From positions 1 through 64,000 of the forward strand of contig NZ_JATM01000001.1 in NCBI RefSeq assembly GCF_002003665.1: DNA of 64,000 bases, written 5' to 3'. Both the position numbers and the translations under genes were made by a program. Shown here piece after piece: positions 8,767-17,096 of the stretch. This DNA is from Bombella intestini (GTDB lineage: Bacteria; Pseudomonadota; Alphaproteobacteria; Acetobacterales; Acetobacteraceae). The notes under the pieces were generated by a model. That model saw only the letters and a list, made by a program, of their open reading frames with translations, did not search any database and was not told the origin of the DNA. How positions within the stretch are numbered: the stretch's first letter is position 1; every line of letters begins with the position of its first letter.

Positions 8767-11334
8767 ATGGCCGTTCGTAGAAATTTGGGACGAGGAATAC
8801 CGGTTTTGTCAGGATTGCGTACGAAAAGGTTCCGGCCAATGGCCGTTCGACTGGCTCTGCTGGCTTCTGTCTGTACGGCACCGGCCTTGCTTTGTGCTGC
8901 AGAGGCAGCTCCGCAGCAGGGGCGTGGTACTCATCATGACCGGCGGTCAGCAGGTGACGGCTATGTGCCTGCAGGCAGCATGATCCAGGCTATCGAAGTC
9001 CACGGTAATACTCGGATCGAGACCAGCACTGTTCTCTCCTATATGGTCGTGCAGCCGGGTGATAGCTTTGACCGTGACGCTCTGAACCGCTCGCTGAAGA
9101 CGCTTTACGCTACCGGCCTGTTCCGGGATGTGACGCTGAAGCGTCAGGGCAGCACCCTTGTTGTAGACCTGACAGAAAACCCAGTGGTGAACCGTATCGT
9201 CTTTGAGGGAAACCACGCCCTCAAGGATAAGGACCTGATGAAAGAAATCAGCATGCGGACCCGTGCCGTATTTTCGGCGCAGACCGTGGCTGTAGATCGT
9301 CAGAAGATTCTGAATATGTATGCAGCCCGTGCCCGTTATGGGGCTACGGTGGTGCCGCAGGTCATTCGTCTTTCCCATAACCGTGTTGATGTGATCTTCA
9401 ACATCAATGAATCGCAACAGACACTGGTTCGTAAAATTGCCTTTGTTGGTAATGAAAGCTTCAGCGAAGCGGCTTTGTCCCATGTTGTATCGTCCAAGGA
9501 ACATGCCTGGTACCGCTTCTTTTCTTCCTCGGATGAATATAACCCAGAGCGCATCCGTTACGATGCCGAGTTGCTGAGACGTTTCTACCTGCATAGCGGT
9601 TTTGTGGACTTCCACATGATCGATGCGACTGGTGAGCTGTCTCCGGATCATAAGAGTTTCTACGTCACCTATACCCTCCATGAGGGGCCACGGTACCGCT
9701 TGGGCAAGATTGGTGTGCGCTCCAATGTTCATCATGTCACGGCGGACACGATGAAGAATCATATCGAGGTCTATAAGAACCAGTATTACGATGGCACTGC
9801 GGTGCAGGATAATGCAACGGATATGCAGGAGTGGCTTCAGGCTAACGGTCATCCCTTTGCGATGGTCCGGCCTGAAATTGCCCGTAATCCGGAAAAGAAG
9901 GTCGTTGACCTGCTGTTCGATATTGTCGAAGGGCCCCATGCCTATGTGGAGCGCATCGACATTAACGGTAATACGGTGACACGGGATCATGTGATCCGCC
10001 GTAACCTGCCCATGGTCGAAGGCGATGCTTATACGCCGTTTAACCGCAAATATTCCAAGCTGGCTCTTCAGGATATGGGGTATTTCAGCAGTACCAATGT
10101 GGAACAGTCCCAGGGGTCTGCACCAGATAAGGTCAACGTTAGTGCTAACGTTGTGGAGAAACCGACCGGTGAGTTCTCCCTGGGTGGTGGTTACTCGACG
10201 GATGCCGGTATCATGGGGAATGTCGGTCTGAAGCAGCATAACCTGCTGGGGACTGGGATTGATGCCGGGTTCTCCGGTACGGTCGCTTATTATGAAAAGC
10301 AGGCTGACCTGTCTGTGACGGACCCGTACTTCCTCGGGCGTAACTTTGTTGCTGGCTTCGACCTTTATACGATTCAGAACAATTACCAGACCTATCAGAG
10401 CTATAACGAGGGGCAGTACGGTGCGTCTGTTCGTCTTGGTTATGCCTATAACCGGTACCTGTCCCAGTCTTGGACCTATACCGTTGTAGACCGTCATGTC
10501 GGTAATGGTGTGCCTAATTCGCAGTATCCGGGTTGGGAAGATGATACGCCATCTGTCTATGTGCGTGATGCGGCTGGCTGGTCTCTCCTGTCACAGATCG
10601 GGACGAACATTACCTACGATCGCCGTGATAACCGCATGAATCCCCGGTCGGGCTATGTTCTCAGTGCTGGTGGTGATTTTGCTGGTCTCGGTGGTAATGA
10701 GAAATATTATCGTGTCAAAGCCAATGGTAGCTACTATCTGCCGTTGGATGATCTGACAGGCAGCCATAGCTGGGGTTTCCAGTTCAAAGGCGGTGTCGGC
10801 TATATGCACGACTGGAGTTCCAGCGGCGATCGCAACATCGTTGATAACTTCTATCTCGGTGGGCAGAACCTGCGAGGCTTCCTGCAGGGTGGTGTCGGAC
10901 CACGAAGCAGCCATTACAAGGGGGCTTGTCATAGTGGGGCTGCTAACACCCCATTGGGGCAGGCGCGTAATGGCTATTGCCCAGGTGCCGGACAGGAAGA
11001 CCTGTTGGGTGGTACCTTCATGTATACGGCGTCTATCCAGTTGAATTTCCCGCTTCCGATGGGTGATAGTCTGGGCATTTCAGGTCGTGGCTTTATTGAT
11101 GCCGGTAGTCTGTCTGGTAAGCGTGTGAAGGACCGGAACCATTATCGGAACTGGAACGACCCGTACTATACGCCGATTGGGGGTAGTACTATGACCCCCC
11201 GTGTTTCCGGTGGTCTTGGTATCTCCTGGAAGAGTCCCTTCGGCCTTGTCAATATCGATGGTGCTGTTCCGATTCATCGTGAGCATGGGGACAGGCTGTA
11301 CCCGGTCCGCTTCGGCTTTGGGCAGCAGTTCTAA
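8767..11334 (+). CDS. bamA: Outer membrane protein assembly factor BamA
   Basis: Central component of the BAM complex that folds beta-barrels into the outer membrane. The product has a signal peptide (hydrophobic LALLASVCTAPALLCAAEA), five POTRA repeats over roughly residues 70-430 (the first begins IQAIEVHGNTRIETSTVLSY) and a C-terminal barrel ending RFGFGQQF with the terminal Phe signature. VNIDGAVPI is the usual last-strand region. About 855 residues, longer than E. coli BamA (810). The start is uncertain: ATG 8767 and ATG 8839 both precede the signal peptide, and a TTG at 8710 gives a longer form; none has a clear ribosome-binding site. Confidence 0.93.
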   Translation: MAVRRNLGRGIPVLSGLRTKRFRPMAVRLALLASVCTAPALLCAAEAAPQQGRGTHHDRRSAGDGYVPAGSMIQAIEVHGNTRIETSTVLSYMVVQPGDSFDRDALNRSLKTLYATGLFRDVTLKRQGSTLVVDLTENPVVNRIVFEGNHALKDKDLMKEISMRTRAVFSAQTVAVDRQKILNMYAARARYGATVVPQVIRLSHNRVDVIFNINESQQTLVRKIAFVGNESFSEAALSHVVSSKEHAWYRFFSSSDEYNPERIRYDAELLRRFYLHSGFVDFHMIDATGELSPDHKSFYVTYTLHEGPRYRLGKIGVRSNVHHVTADTMKNHIEVYKNQYYDGTAVQDNATDMQEWLQANGHPFAMVRPEIARNPEKKVVDLLFDIVEGPHAYVERIDINGNTVTRDHVIRRNLPMVEGDAYTPFNRKYSKLALQDMGYFSSTNVEQSQGSAPDKVNVSANVVEKPTGEFSLGGGYSTDAGIMGNVGLKQHNLLGTGIDAGFSGTVAYYEKQADLSVTDPYFLGRNFVAGFDLYTIQNNYQTYQSYNEGQYGASVRLGYAYNRYLSQSWTYTVVDRHVGNGVPNSQYPGWEDDTPSVYVRDAAGWSLLSQIGTNITYDRRDNRMNPRSGYVLSAGGDFAGLGGNEKYYRVKANGSYYLPLDDLTGSHSWGFQFKGGVGYMHDWSSSGDRNIVDNFYLGGQNLRGFLQGGVGPRSSHYKGACHSGAANTPLGQARNGYCPGAGQEDLLGGTFMYTASIQLNFPLPMGDSLGISGRGFIDAGSLSGKRVKDRNHYRNWNDPYYTPIGGSTMTPRVSGGLGISWKSPFGLVNIDGAVPIHREHGDRLYPVRFGFGQQF

Positions 11335-11342
11335 GCAAGATA

Positions 11343-11388
11343 CAGGCCGACATGCTCTGTTCCTTTTCGGGAGTGGCATGGCGGCCTG
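11343..11388 (+). terminator. Stem-loop between bamA and ompH
   Basis: The arms CAGGCCG (11343-11349) with CATGC, and GCATG with CGGCCTG (11382-11388), form a 12-bp stem with one A/G mismatch and a 20-base loop. No run of T follows, so it is not a clean intrinsic terminator. It lies in the short gap between bamA and ompH and may partly attenuate transcription or protect the bamA mRNA end. Confidence 0.45.
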
Positions 11389-11417
11389 AAGTGTTCTGAT
11401 TTTACAAAGAGGTTTTC

Positions 11418-12341
11418 ATGTCACGCTTAACACTGCCTTTGACCTTGATGACCGTAACGGCCCTGACGTTTATGCCAGTCAGACAGTCTATTGCTGCTGA
11501 TGCTAGTGAGGGTAACGGGGCATGGTTCGTGCCGAAAACTGCCCAGCCATCAGCTCCGGCTGCGGCGCACCATCATGCTGCACCGGCTCCGGCTGCCGTG
11601 CCGGATACGACTGGTATGGATGAAGCTGATGATGCTGGGGCGCAGGAAGGGGAAGGGCAGCAGGCTGCACCGATACTTCCTTTGCCGCCGGTGCCAGCGT
11701 CACCGGCTGTGCCAAAGGAAGATGCTCCGCCGCCGGTGACGGTCGGGCTGATTAGCGTGCAGGGTGTGATGCAGCTCTCCACTGCAGCGCAGGAAATGCA
11801 GCAGGTGCTGGGTGAGCGCCGTGATCGTCTCGCCCGTGCTGTGCAGAAGGAAGAAGGTGACTGGCGGGAAGAGCAGCAGAAACTGCAAGTTCAGGCCCGC
11901 ACTTTGACGTCTGATCAGCTTCAGCTGCGTGTCCGTCATTTGCAGGAACGTCGTGCCAAAGATCAGCGTGATTTCAGCAATAAGGCTCGTATCATTCAGG
12001 AGGCCTATCAGGTGGCTTTCCATCAGATCGAGCGTGTGCTGGAACAGCGTGATGGAATCATCGCCAAGGTGGCAGCAGCTCATGGCATGAACCTTGTACT
12101 GCATGCCGAGCAGGCTGTGCTGCATGTTGATGGTCAGGACATCACTGAGGAGGTGGCAGATCGCCTTAACAAGGTTCTGCCGCATGTCTTCATTCCCGGC
12201 GATGGGGTAGACCCAGAGGTTTTGGCAAAGTCTGGCAAGATGCCGACTACGGCAGATGAAGAGAGGCTGATGAATCAGGCAGCTCAGCAGCAGCCTGCCG
12301 AGGCCCCGGCCAAGGGTTCGATTCTGCGCCGCCAGCAGTAA
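11418..12341 (+). CDS. OmpH/Skp-family periplasmic chaperone with Pro/Ala-rich extension
   Basis: Skp-like periplasmic chaperone expected to hold unfolded outer-membrane proteins on their way to BamA. It has a signal peptide (LPLTLMTVTALTFMPVRQSIAA), a Pro/Ala/His-rich low-complexity stretch over residues 36-110, and then an OmpH domain (about 112-255) that starts GLISVQGVMQLSTAAQEMQQ and contains the long charged coiled-coil typical of Skp tentacles. A Gln/Ala-rich tail follows. At 307 residues it is much longer than E. coli Skp (161). An AGAGG site precedes the ATG. The position between bamA and lpxD is the standard skp/ompH place. Confidence 0.85.
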   Translation: MSRLTLPLTLMTVTALTFMPVRQSIAADASEGNGAWFVPKTAQPSAPAAAHHHAAPAPAAVPDTTGMDEADDAGAQEGEGQQAAPILPLPPVPASPAVPKEDAPPPVTVGLISVQGVMQLSTAAQEMQQVLGERRDRLARAVQKEEGDWREEQQKLQVQARTLTSDQLQLRVRHLQERRAKDQRDFSNKARIIQEAYQVAFHQIERVLEQRDGIIAKVAAAHGMNLVLHAEQAVLHVDGQDITEEVADRLNKVLPHVFIPGDGVDPEVLAKSGKMPTTADEERLMNQAAQQQPAEAPAKGSILRRQQ

Positions 12342-12352
12342 GGGGAGTGACG

Positions 12353-13384
12353 ATGGCAGCGGACCAGCTTCCGGGCGATTCTCGTTTTTTCAGGCGTTCC
12401 GGCCCTTTTACGCTGGAACGAATTCTTGAGGCAACGGGAGCAGAGGCCCCGGGAGAGGTGGTGCTGGGGACGTCTTTCGCAGGTGTTGCTCCGCTCCATG
12501 CAGCCGGTCCGCAGCATGTCTCCTTTCTGGATAATCGCCGTTATCTACCTCTTCTGAAGGAAACAAAGGCGGGAGCTGTCGTACTTGGCCCTGCTTTTGC
12601 TGATAAAGTGCCGGAGGGCTGCACGGCACTGGTTAGCCGTGAGCCGTATCTGGCGTGGTCTCGAGTAGCCCGTCTTTTTCATCCTCTGCCACCTGCACAG
12701 GCAAAACAGCATCCGACAGCTTTTATTGGTGAGAATGTTGTTATTGGTGAACAGGTCGAGATAGGGCCCTTTGCCGTTATTGGCGATGGGGTGCAGATTG
12801 GTAATGGCTGCGTCATTGGTGCCCATGCGACGTTGGGAGACCATGTTGTTCTAGGTGATGGTTGCCGGATCGGAGCGCATGTCACCCTGAGTCATGCCTT
12901 GTTGGGGGAGCGGGTCATTCTGTATCCCGGTGCTCGAATTGGGCAGGATGGTTTCGGCTTTGCTGTAGGGCCGGATGGGTTTGAGTCCGTACCGCAGCTT
13001 GGCCGTGTCATTCTTGAGGATGGGGTGGAGATCGGTGCTAACTCAACGGTGGACCGAGGCTCCATGAGAGATACGGTTATCGGGGCGGGGACCCGGATCG
13101 ATAATCTTGTCCAAATCGGTCATAACGCCCGTTTGGGGCGTTGCTGCATTGTGGTGTCGCAGGCTGGTGTTTCGGGCTCTACCGAGATTGAAGATTTCGT
13201 GACGATTGCCGCCCAGGCTGGCCTGATCGGTCACATCCATATCGGTCGCAAGGCCCGCATAGGGGCGCAGTGCGGTGTGATGAATGATGTGGAGGCAGGG
13301 GCGGATGTCATTGGCAGCCCAGCCATGCCGTTTCGTGAGTTCTTCCGAAATGTGGCAACTTTACGGAAGCTTTCACGCAAGTAA
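12353..13384 (+). CDS. lpxD: UDP-3-O-(3-hydroxyacyl)glucosamine N-acyltransferase
   Basis: Third step of lipid A synthesis: adds a hydroxyacyl chain to the 2-amine of UDP-3-O-acylglucosamine. The N-terminal uridine-binding domain (about 1-110) is followed by a left-handed beta-helix built from hexapeptide repeats such as IGENVVIGEQVEIGPFAVIG. The catalytic histidine is likely the one in LVQIGHNARLG. 343 residues. ATG 12353 has AGGGGAG a few bases upstream and is preferred over GTG 12347. The gene follows ompH by 11 bp and belongs to the same unit. Confidence 0.95.
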   Translation: MAADQLPGDSRFFRRSGPFTLERILEATGAEAPGEVVLGTSFAGVAPLHAAGPQHVSFLDNRRYLPLLKETKAGAVVLGPAFADKVPEGCTALVSREPYLAWSRVARLFHPLPPAQAKQHPTAFIGENVVIGEQVEIGPFAVIGDGVQIGNGCVIGAHATLGDHVVLGDGCRIGAHVTLSHALLGERVILYPGARIGQDGFGFAVGPDGFESVPQLGRVILEDGVEIGANSTVDRGSMRDTVIGAGTRIDNLVQIGHNARLGRCCIVVSQAGVSGSTEIEDFVTIAAQAGLIGHIHIGRKARIGAQCGVMNDVEAGADVIGSPAMPFREFFRNVATLRKLSRK

Positions 13385-13504
13385 GATGAACCGATTGGTA
13401 TTTCGGGATGTTTTTTGGTAAAAGATGCGGACATTGACCGCCTTTCCCTTTCTAGGAGAGGCGGACGGTTGCATTTTGTCAAAGAAAGCCGGGAGATGAG
13501 ATAA

Positions 13505-13975
13505 GTGGGTGATGCTGCTGGGCAGACACATCAGGTGCCTGAGAGCGTAGATGTGATGCAGATTATGAAGGCGATTCCTCATCGCTATCCTTTCCTTCTG
13601 CTCGATCGGATGGAAGAGATCAAGGCGGCGGAATCTGCCGTTGGCATCAAAAACGTGACGGTTAATGAACCGTTCTTCCAAGGGCATTTCCCGGCACGTC
13701 CTGTCATGCCGGGTGTGCTGATTGTGGAAGCCATGGCGCAGACGGCTGCTACGCTTGTCGTGCTGACGCTGGGTGAAGCCTTTGAAGGGAAGCTGGTCTA
13801 CTTCATGACGGTGGAGAACGCCAAATTCCGCCGTCCGGTTGGGCCGGGGGATCAGCTGCGCATTCATGTCAGCAAGGAGCGCGCCCGTGGAACAGTGTGG
13901 CGGTTCCGTGGTGTTGCCAAGGTAGAGGGTGTCACCGTTGCGGAAGCGTCCTTTAGTGCCATGATCGTGGACTGA
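13505..13975 (+). CDS. fabZ: 3-hydroxyacyl-[acyl-carrier-protein] dehydratase FabZ
   Basis: Dehydrates beta-hydroxyacyl-ACP in fatty-acid elongation. The hot-dog fold motif [20 protein letters not shown] contains catalytic His61 and Glu75; [13 protein letters not shown] is the family N-terminus. 156 residues. It appears to start with GTG at 13505 after a GGGAG site; no ATG precedes the conserved core except an internal one at residue 18. A 120-bp gap separates it from lpxD, room for a separate promoter, though I see no convincing one. lpxA follows after 5 bp. Confidence 0.94.
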   Translation: MGDAAGQTHQVPESVDVMQIMKAIPHRYPFLLLDRMEEIKAAESAVGIKNVTVNEPFFQGHFPARPVMPGVLIVEAMAQTAATLVVLTLGEAFEGKLVYFMTVENAKFRRPVGPGDQLRIHVSKERARGTVWRFRGVAKVEGVTVAEASFSAMIVD

Positions 13976-13980
13976 TCCTG

Positions 13981-14835
13981 ATGCCAGAACCGGGACAGGC
14001 CCCCGACAGAACCGGGATCCATCCAACGGCCCTTGTGGACCCACGGGCGTCTCTTGGTCAGGGAGTGCGGATTGGTCCTTGGTGTATTGTCGGCCCAGAT
14101 GTTCAGCTGGGTGATAATGTTCGCCTGCATGCGTCCGTTATGGTGGAGGGGCATACAGTGTTGGAGGATGGGGTGGAGGTCTACCCCTTTTCCACCGTGG
14201 GATACCCCCCGCAGGACCTGAAATACGCTGACGAGCCGACCCGTTGCTACATCGGTGCTGGAACGGTGGTACGGGAAAATGTGACCATCCATCGGGGGAC
14301 GGCACAGGGGACGGGTGAAACCCGCATCGGCCGGAACTGTTTACTCATGGCTAACGCCCATATTGCGCATGATTGCGTACTGGGTGATGGTGTGATCATC
14401 GTTAATAACGTGGTCATGGGGGGGCATGTCATTATTGGTGATTATGCCCGGATTATGGGTTCAGCTGCTTTGCATCAGTTTGTCCGCATTGGGCATGGTG
14501 CTGTGGTTGGCGGGCTGTGCGGGGTGGAGATGGATGTCATCCCCTATGGCAGTGTTCTGGGCAATCGGGCCAGATTGGTCGGGTTGAATTGGATTGGTCT
14601 TAAGCGCTCCGGTGTGGAGGCCAGCGAGATACAGCAGATGCGTCTGGCATTTCGGGAGCTTTACCCCCGTTCTGGTCGTGGTGATGCCCTTTTGGGTGAA
14701 CGCATGGATAAGGTGCGTCAGCGTTACGGCCATATCGGACGAGTGGTCGAGATGCTGCGTTTTATGGAGGCACCCAGCCGAAGGGGGCTTACACGGCCGG
14801 GGCAGGGTGGCCCCGAGAAGGACGTAGAAGGGTGA
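13981..14835 (+). CDS. lpxA: UDP-N-acetylglucosamine acyltransferase
   Basis: First step of lipid A synthesis: transfers a hydroxyacyl group from ACP to UDP-GlcNAc. The N-terminal beta-helix is made of hexapeptide repeats beginning IHPTALVDPRASLGQGVRIG; the catalytic His sits in the segment ANAHIAHDCVLGD; the C-terminal helical domain has NWIGLKRSGVEASEIQQMRLAF. 284 residues, slightly longer than E. coli LpxA because of a tail. It starts 5 bp after fabZ and overlaps lpxI by 4 bp. Confidence 0.95.
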   Translation: MPEPGQAPDRTGIHPTALVDPRASLGQGVRIGPWCIVGPDVQLGDNVRLHASVMVEGHTVLEDGVEVYPFSTVGYPPQDLKYADEPTRCYIGAGTVVRENVTIHRGTAQGTGETRIGRNCLLMANAHIAHDCVLGDGVIIVNNVVMGGHVIIGDYARIMGSAALHQFVRIGHGAVVGGLCGVEMDVIPYGSVLGNRARLVGLNWIGLKRSGVEASEIQQMRLAFRELYPRSGRGDALLGERMDKVRQRYGHIGRVVEMLRFMEAPSRRGLTRPGQGGPEKDVEG

Positions 14836-15671
14836 GCCAGCCCGCTCGGGTTGGGATTCTGGCCGGTGGTGGCCCGCTCCCGGCTCAGGTGGCAGAAGCC
14901 CTTAGGCGCAAAGGGCAAGAGCCTTTCCTTATAGGGTTCGAGGGGTTTGCAGATGAATCCCTCTTGGCCCCTTATCCTCATGAAATAATCCGTCTTGCAG
15001 CAGCGGGGACTATTCTTCAGGCTCTGCGTCGGCATGGCTGTGCTGAGCTTGTATTGATAGGCCCCGTCAAGAGACCTTCATGGCGGTCTTTGAGGCCGGA
15101 TACAGAAGGCGTGCGTCTGCTTGCCAAGTTGGGGCGGGCCTTGTTTGCTGGAGATGATGGCCTTCTGGCAGCGATTGTTAGGCTTCTGGAAGAAGAAGGT
15201 TTCCGTGTGCGGGGCGCCCATGAGTTTCTTGATACAACAAGTAATAGATGCGGCCCTTGGGGGCGGGTCAAACCCGATCGTCAGGCGATGGCCGATATTC
15301 GGCAGGCAGTGCATATATTGTCCGTTATGGGGCCGCTGGACATAGGGCAGGGCTGTGTCGTGCAAAAGGGGCTAACACTGGCTGTTGAGGCTCTGGAGGG
15401 AACAGACGCCATGCTGCTGCGCTGTGGGAGTGTAAGGCAGGAAGGGGCTGGGGGCGTTCTGGTTAAGATGCCTAAGACTGGGCAGGAGCTGCGAGCGGAT
15501 ATGCCCGCTATCGGGCCAGAAACTATCAGAAAGGCGGCAGAGGCAGGATTGCGGGGGGTGGCGTTCCCCTCACGGCTTACCTTGGTGATGGGGGTGGATC
15601 ACTGTATAAAGGAGGCGGATCGTCTGGGACTGTTCCTTTATGGGTTAGGCTCGGACTCCATTTCTGAATAA
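14832..15671 (+). CDS. lpxI: UDP-2,3-diacylglucosamine diphosphatase LpxI
   Basis: Hydrolyses UDP-2,3-diacylglucosamine to lipid X, the step done by LpxH in enterobacteria. The protein matches the LpxI (DUF1009) family: N-terminal GILAGGGPLPAQVAEALR, then GRVKPDRQAMADIRQA, LDIGQGCVVQKGL and AVEALEGTDAMLLRCG. 279 residues is the normal size. GTG 14832 overlaps the lpxA stop as GTGA. In many alphaproteobacteria lpxB follows lpxI; here gloA follows instead, so LpxB must be encoded elsewhere. Confidence 0.92.
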   Translation: MSQPARVGILAGGGPLPAQVAEALRRKGQEPFLIGFEGFADESLLAPYPHEIIRLAAAGTILQALRRHGCAELVLIGPVKRPSWRSLRPDTEGVRLLAKLGRALFAGDDGLLAAIVRLLEEEGFRVRGAHEFLDTTSNRCGPWGRVKPDRQAMADIRQAVHILSVMGPLDIGQGCVVQKGLTLAVEALEGTDAMLLRCGSVRQEGAGGVLVKMPKTGQELRADMPAIGPETIRKAAEAGLRGVAFPSRLTLVMGVDHCIKEADRLGLFLYGLGSDSISE

Positions 15672-15686
15672 AAGGACGTAAGATAT

Positions 15687-16082
15687 ATGAGCATTTATCT
15701 TCATACGATGGTCCGTGTACGAGACCTTGATCGCAGTCTGGCATTTTATCATCTTTTGGGTATGCGTGAACTTCGCCGTCTGGAAGTTCCGGAAGGACGT
15801 TTTACGTTGGTTTATATCGGCTACGAGGGCAATGCCCGTGGTGAGGCTGAAATCGAACTGACCTACAATTGGGATCAGGCCGAGGATTATACGCATGGCA
15901 CGGGTTTCGGGCATTTTGCCGTTGGTGTGCGTGACGTTGCTGCCGCTGTAGATGTCGTCCGCCAAGGGGGCGGGCGTGTTACTCGTGAGGCAGGGCCAAT
16001 GGGCAATACGGGTATTGTCATTGCCTTCGTGCAGGACCCTGATGGATACAAGATCGAGTTGATCGAAAAGAAGGACGCCTGA
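15687..16082 (+). CDS. gloA: Lactoylglutathione lyase (glyoxalase I)
   Basis: Isomerises the hemithioacetal of methylglyoxal and glutathione to S-lactoylglutathione, detoxifying methylglyoxal. The 131-residue protein is the short bacterial type. The four metal ligands expected from the family are all present: His6 (IYLHTMV), Glu57 (AEIELTYNW), His76 (FGHFAVG) and Glu124 (YKIELIE). The AAAGGACG ribosome-binding site precedes the ATG. gshB for glutathione synthesis is also in this window, about 34 kb away. Confidence 0.95.
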   Translation: MSIYLHTMVRVRDLDRSLAFYHLLGMRELRRLEVPEGRFTLVYIGYEGNARGEAEIELTYNWDQAEDYTHGTGFGHFAVGVRDVAAAVDVVRQGGGRVTREAGPMGNTGIVIAFVQDPDGYKIELIEKKDA

Positions 16083-16137
16083 GCCTGAAAGTCGGGTATG
16101 GCTCCGCAGTCTGTGCGCTTCGCATGGAATTGCAGGA

Positions 16138-16166
16138 TTGACAGGGCAGGGCCATCCCCTTAAAAG
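16138..16166 (+). promoter_or_regulatory. Sigma-70-type promoter for rpmH-rnpA
   Basis: A perfect -35 hexamer TTGACA (16138-16143) is followed after 17 bases by TAAAAG (16161-16166). It lies about 92 bp upstream of the rpmH ATG and 56 bp after gloA, the right place to drive the rpmH-rnpA-yidD block. The same -10 sequence and spacing occur upstream of the tRNA-Leu gene in this window. Confidence 0.7.
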
Positions 16167-16212
16167 CCACTCCCTAAGTGGAGGGGCGTTACTGGGTGCG
16201 TCCTGTTCTGAT

Positions 16213-16233
16213 ACATGTCTTTAATCGACATGT
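16213..16233 (+). repeat. Inverted repeat in the rpmH leader
   Basis: ACATGTC (16213-16219) and GACATGT (16227-16233) form a perfect 7-bp palindromic pair separated by seven bases. It lies downstream of the rpmH promoter and about 25 bp before the rpmH start, so it would form a hairpin in the 5' leader or serve as a dyad protein-binding site. I do not recognise the binder. Confidence 0.45.
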
Positions 16234-16257
16234 TGTTAAGATTAGAGGATTGAAAAG

Positions 16258-16392
16258 ATGAAGCGCACATATCAGCCTTCCCGTCTGGTTCGTAAGCGTC
16301 GCCACGGCTTCCGCACACGCTCCGCCACAGTGGGTGGCCGTCGTGTTCTGGCTAACCGTCGCGCCAAGGGCCGTAAGAAGCTCTCCGCCTGA
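16258..16392 (+). CDS. rpmH: 50S ribosomal protein L34
   Basis: Small basic protein of the large ribosomal subunit, 44 residues. The sequence starts [20 protein letters not shown] and ends in GRKKLSA, matching L34 almost from end to end. The ribosome-binding region is AGAGGATTGAAAAG just before the ATG. rnpA begins 2 bp after the stop, the conserved bacterial arrangement, and a strong promoter lies upstream. Confidence 0.97.
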   Translation: MKRTYQPSRLVRKRRHGFRTRSATVGGRRVLANRRAKGRKKLSA

Positions 16393-16394
16393 GC

Positions 16395-16745
16395 ATGAAA
16401 CAGCCTGACCGCCTGCAGAAGCGGTCGCAGTTTCTGCGTGTGGCCCGCAAGGGCCATAAGGTCGTGTCTCCCGGGCTAATCGGCCAAGTTCTGCCGGGGC
16501 AGGGGGACATGACAGTACGGGCCGGTTTTACTGTTACCAAAAAGGTCGGTAATTCCGTCATACGCAATCGTACACGCCGCCGCTTGCGGGAGGCCCTCCG
16601 GCTGGTGGTGAAGGAGGAAGGATGTTCTTCCTCGGGTGATATCGTCCTGATCGGACGCGCCGCAACCAGAATTCGGCCTTTCCCTCTTCTGAAACATGAT
16701 GTACGGCGGGTCTTGCAGGCTCTTGAGAAGGCGGGAAGAGAGTGA
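16395..16745 (+). CDS. rnpA: Ribonuclease P protein component
   Basis: Protein subunit of RNase P, which with the M1-type RNA matures tRNA 5' ends. The 116-residue basic product shows [15 protein letters not shown], the RNR box in [15 protein letters not shown], and a C-terminal strand-helix ending [16 protein letters not shown]. Translation likely couples to rpmH, two bases upstream, and yidD overlaps the end by 4 bp (GTGA). Confidence 0.94.
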   Translation: MKQPDRLQKRSQFLRVARKGHKVVSPGLIGQVLPGQGDMTVRAGFTVTKKVGNSVIRNRTRRRLREALRLVVKEEGCSSSGDIVLIGRAATRIRPFPLLKHDVRRVLQALEKAGRE

Positions 16746-16978
16746 AGGCGGCCAGTTGGCTGCTTTCTGTCCTTCTACTGGGGCTGATAAAGCTCTACCG
16801 TCTTTTTTTCAGCCCACTCATGGGTAGGCAGTGCCGTTTCCATCCCAGTTGTAGCGCCTATGGTGAGGAAGCTATCCGCCGCCACGGCCCTATCCGAGGG
16901 GGATGGTTGACACTCTGTCGTATTTGTAGATGCCACCCTTTTCATCCGGGTGGCGTGGATTATCCCCCTGATGGCTAG
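16742..16978 (+). CDS. yidD: Membrane protein insertion efficiency factor YidD
   Basis: Small protein associated with the cytoplasmic face of the inner membrane that helps YidC-dependent insertion. The family core is clear: [26 protein letters not shown], followed by [23 protein letters not shown]. 78 residues. It starts with GTG 16742, overlapping the rnpA stop. yidC follows after 118 bp. Confidence 0.95.
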   Translation: MKAASWLLSVLLLGLIKLYRLFFSPLMGRQCRFHPSCSAYGEEAIRRHGPIRGGWLTLCRICRCHPFHPGGVDYPPDG

Positions 16979-17096
16979 TCGTTCCTTGAGAAGAAAACGC
17001 AAAAAAAATGGCGTAGCTATTGTTTTGGGGACGATTTTGAGCCAGTGAATGAGGCAACCTACCCTTCCAGCATAACGAGAGAGCGGCTCCTGCCCG

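Noticed and set aside
8947-10497. Long minus-strand reading frame (516 codons) antisense to bamA
   Set aside because: It mirrors the codon structure of bamA, has no recognisable domain or ribosome-binding site, and bamA on the plus strand is certain.
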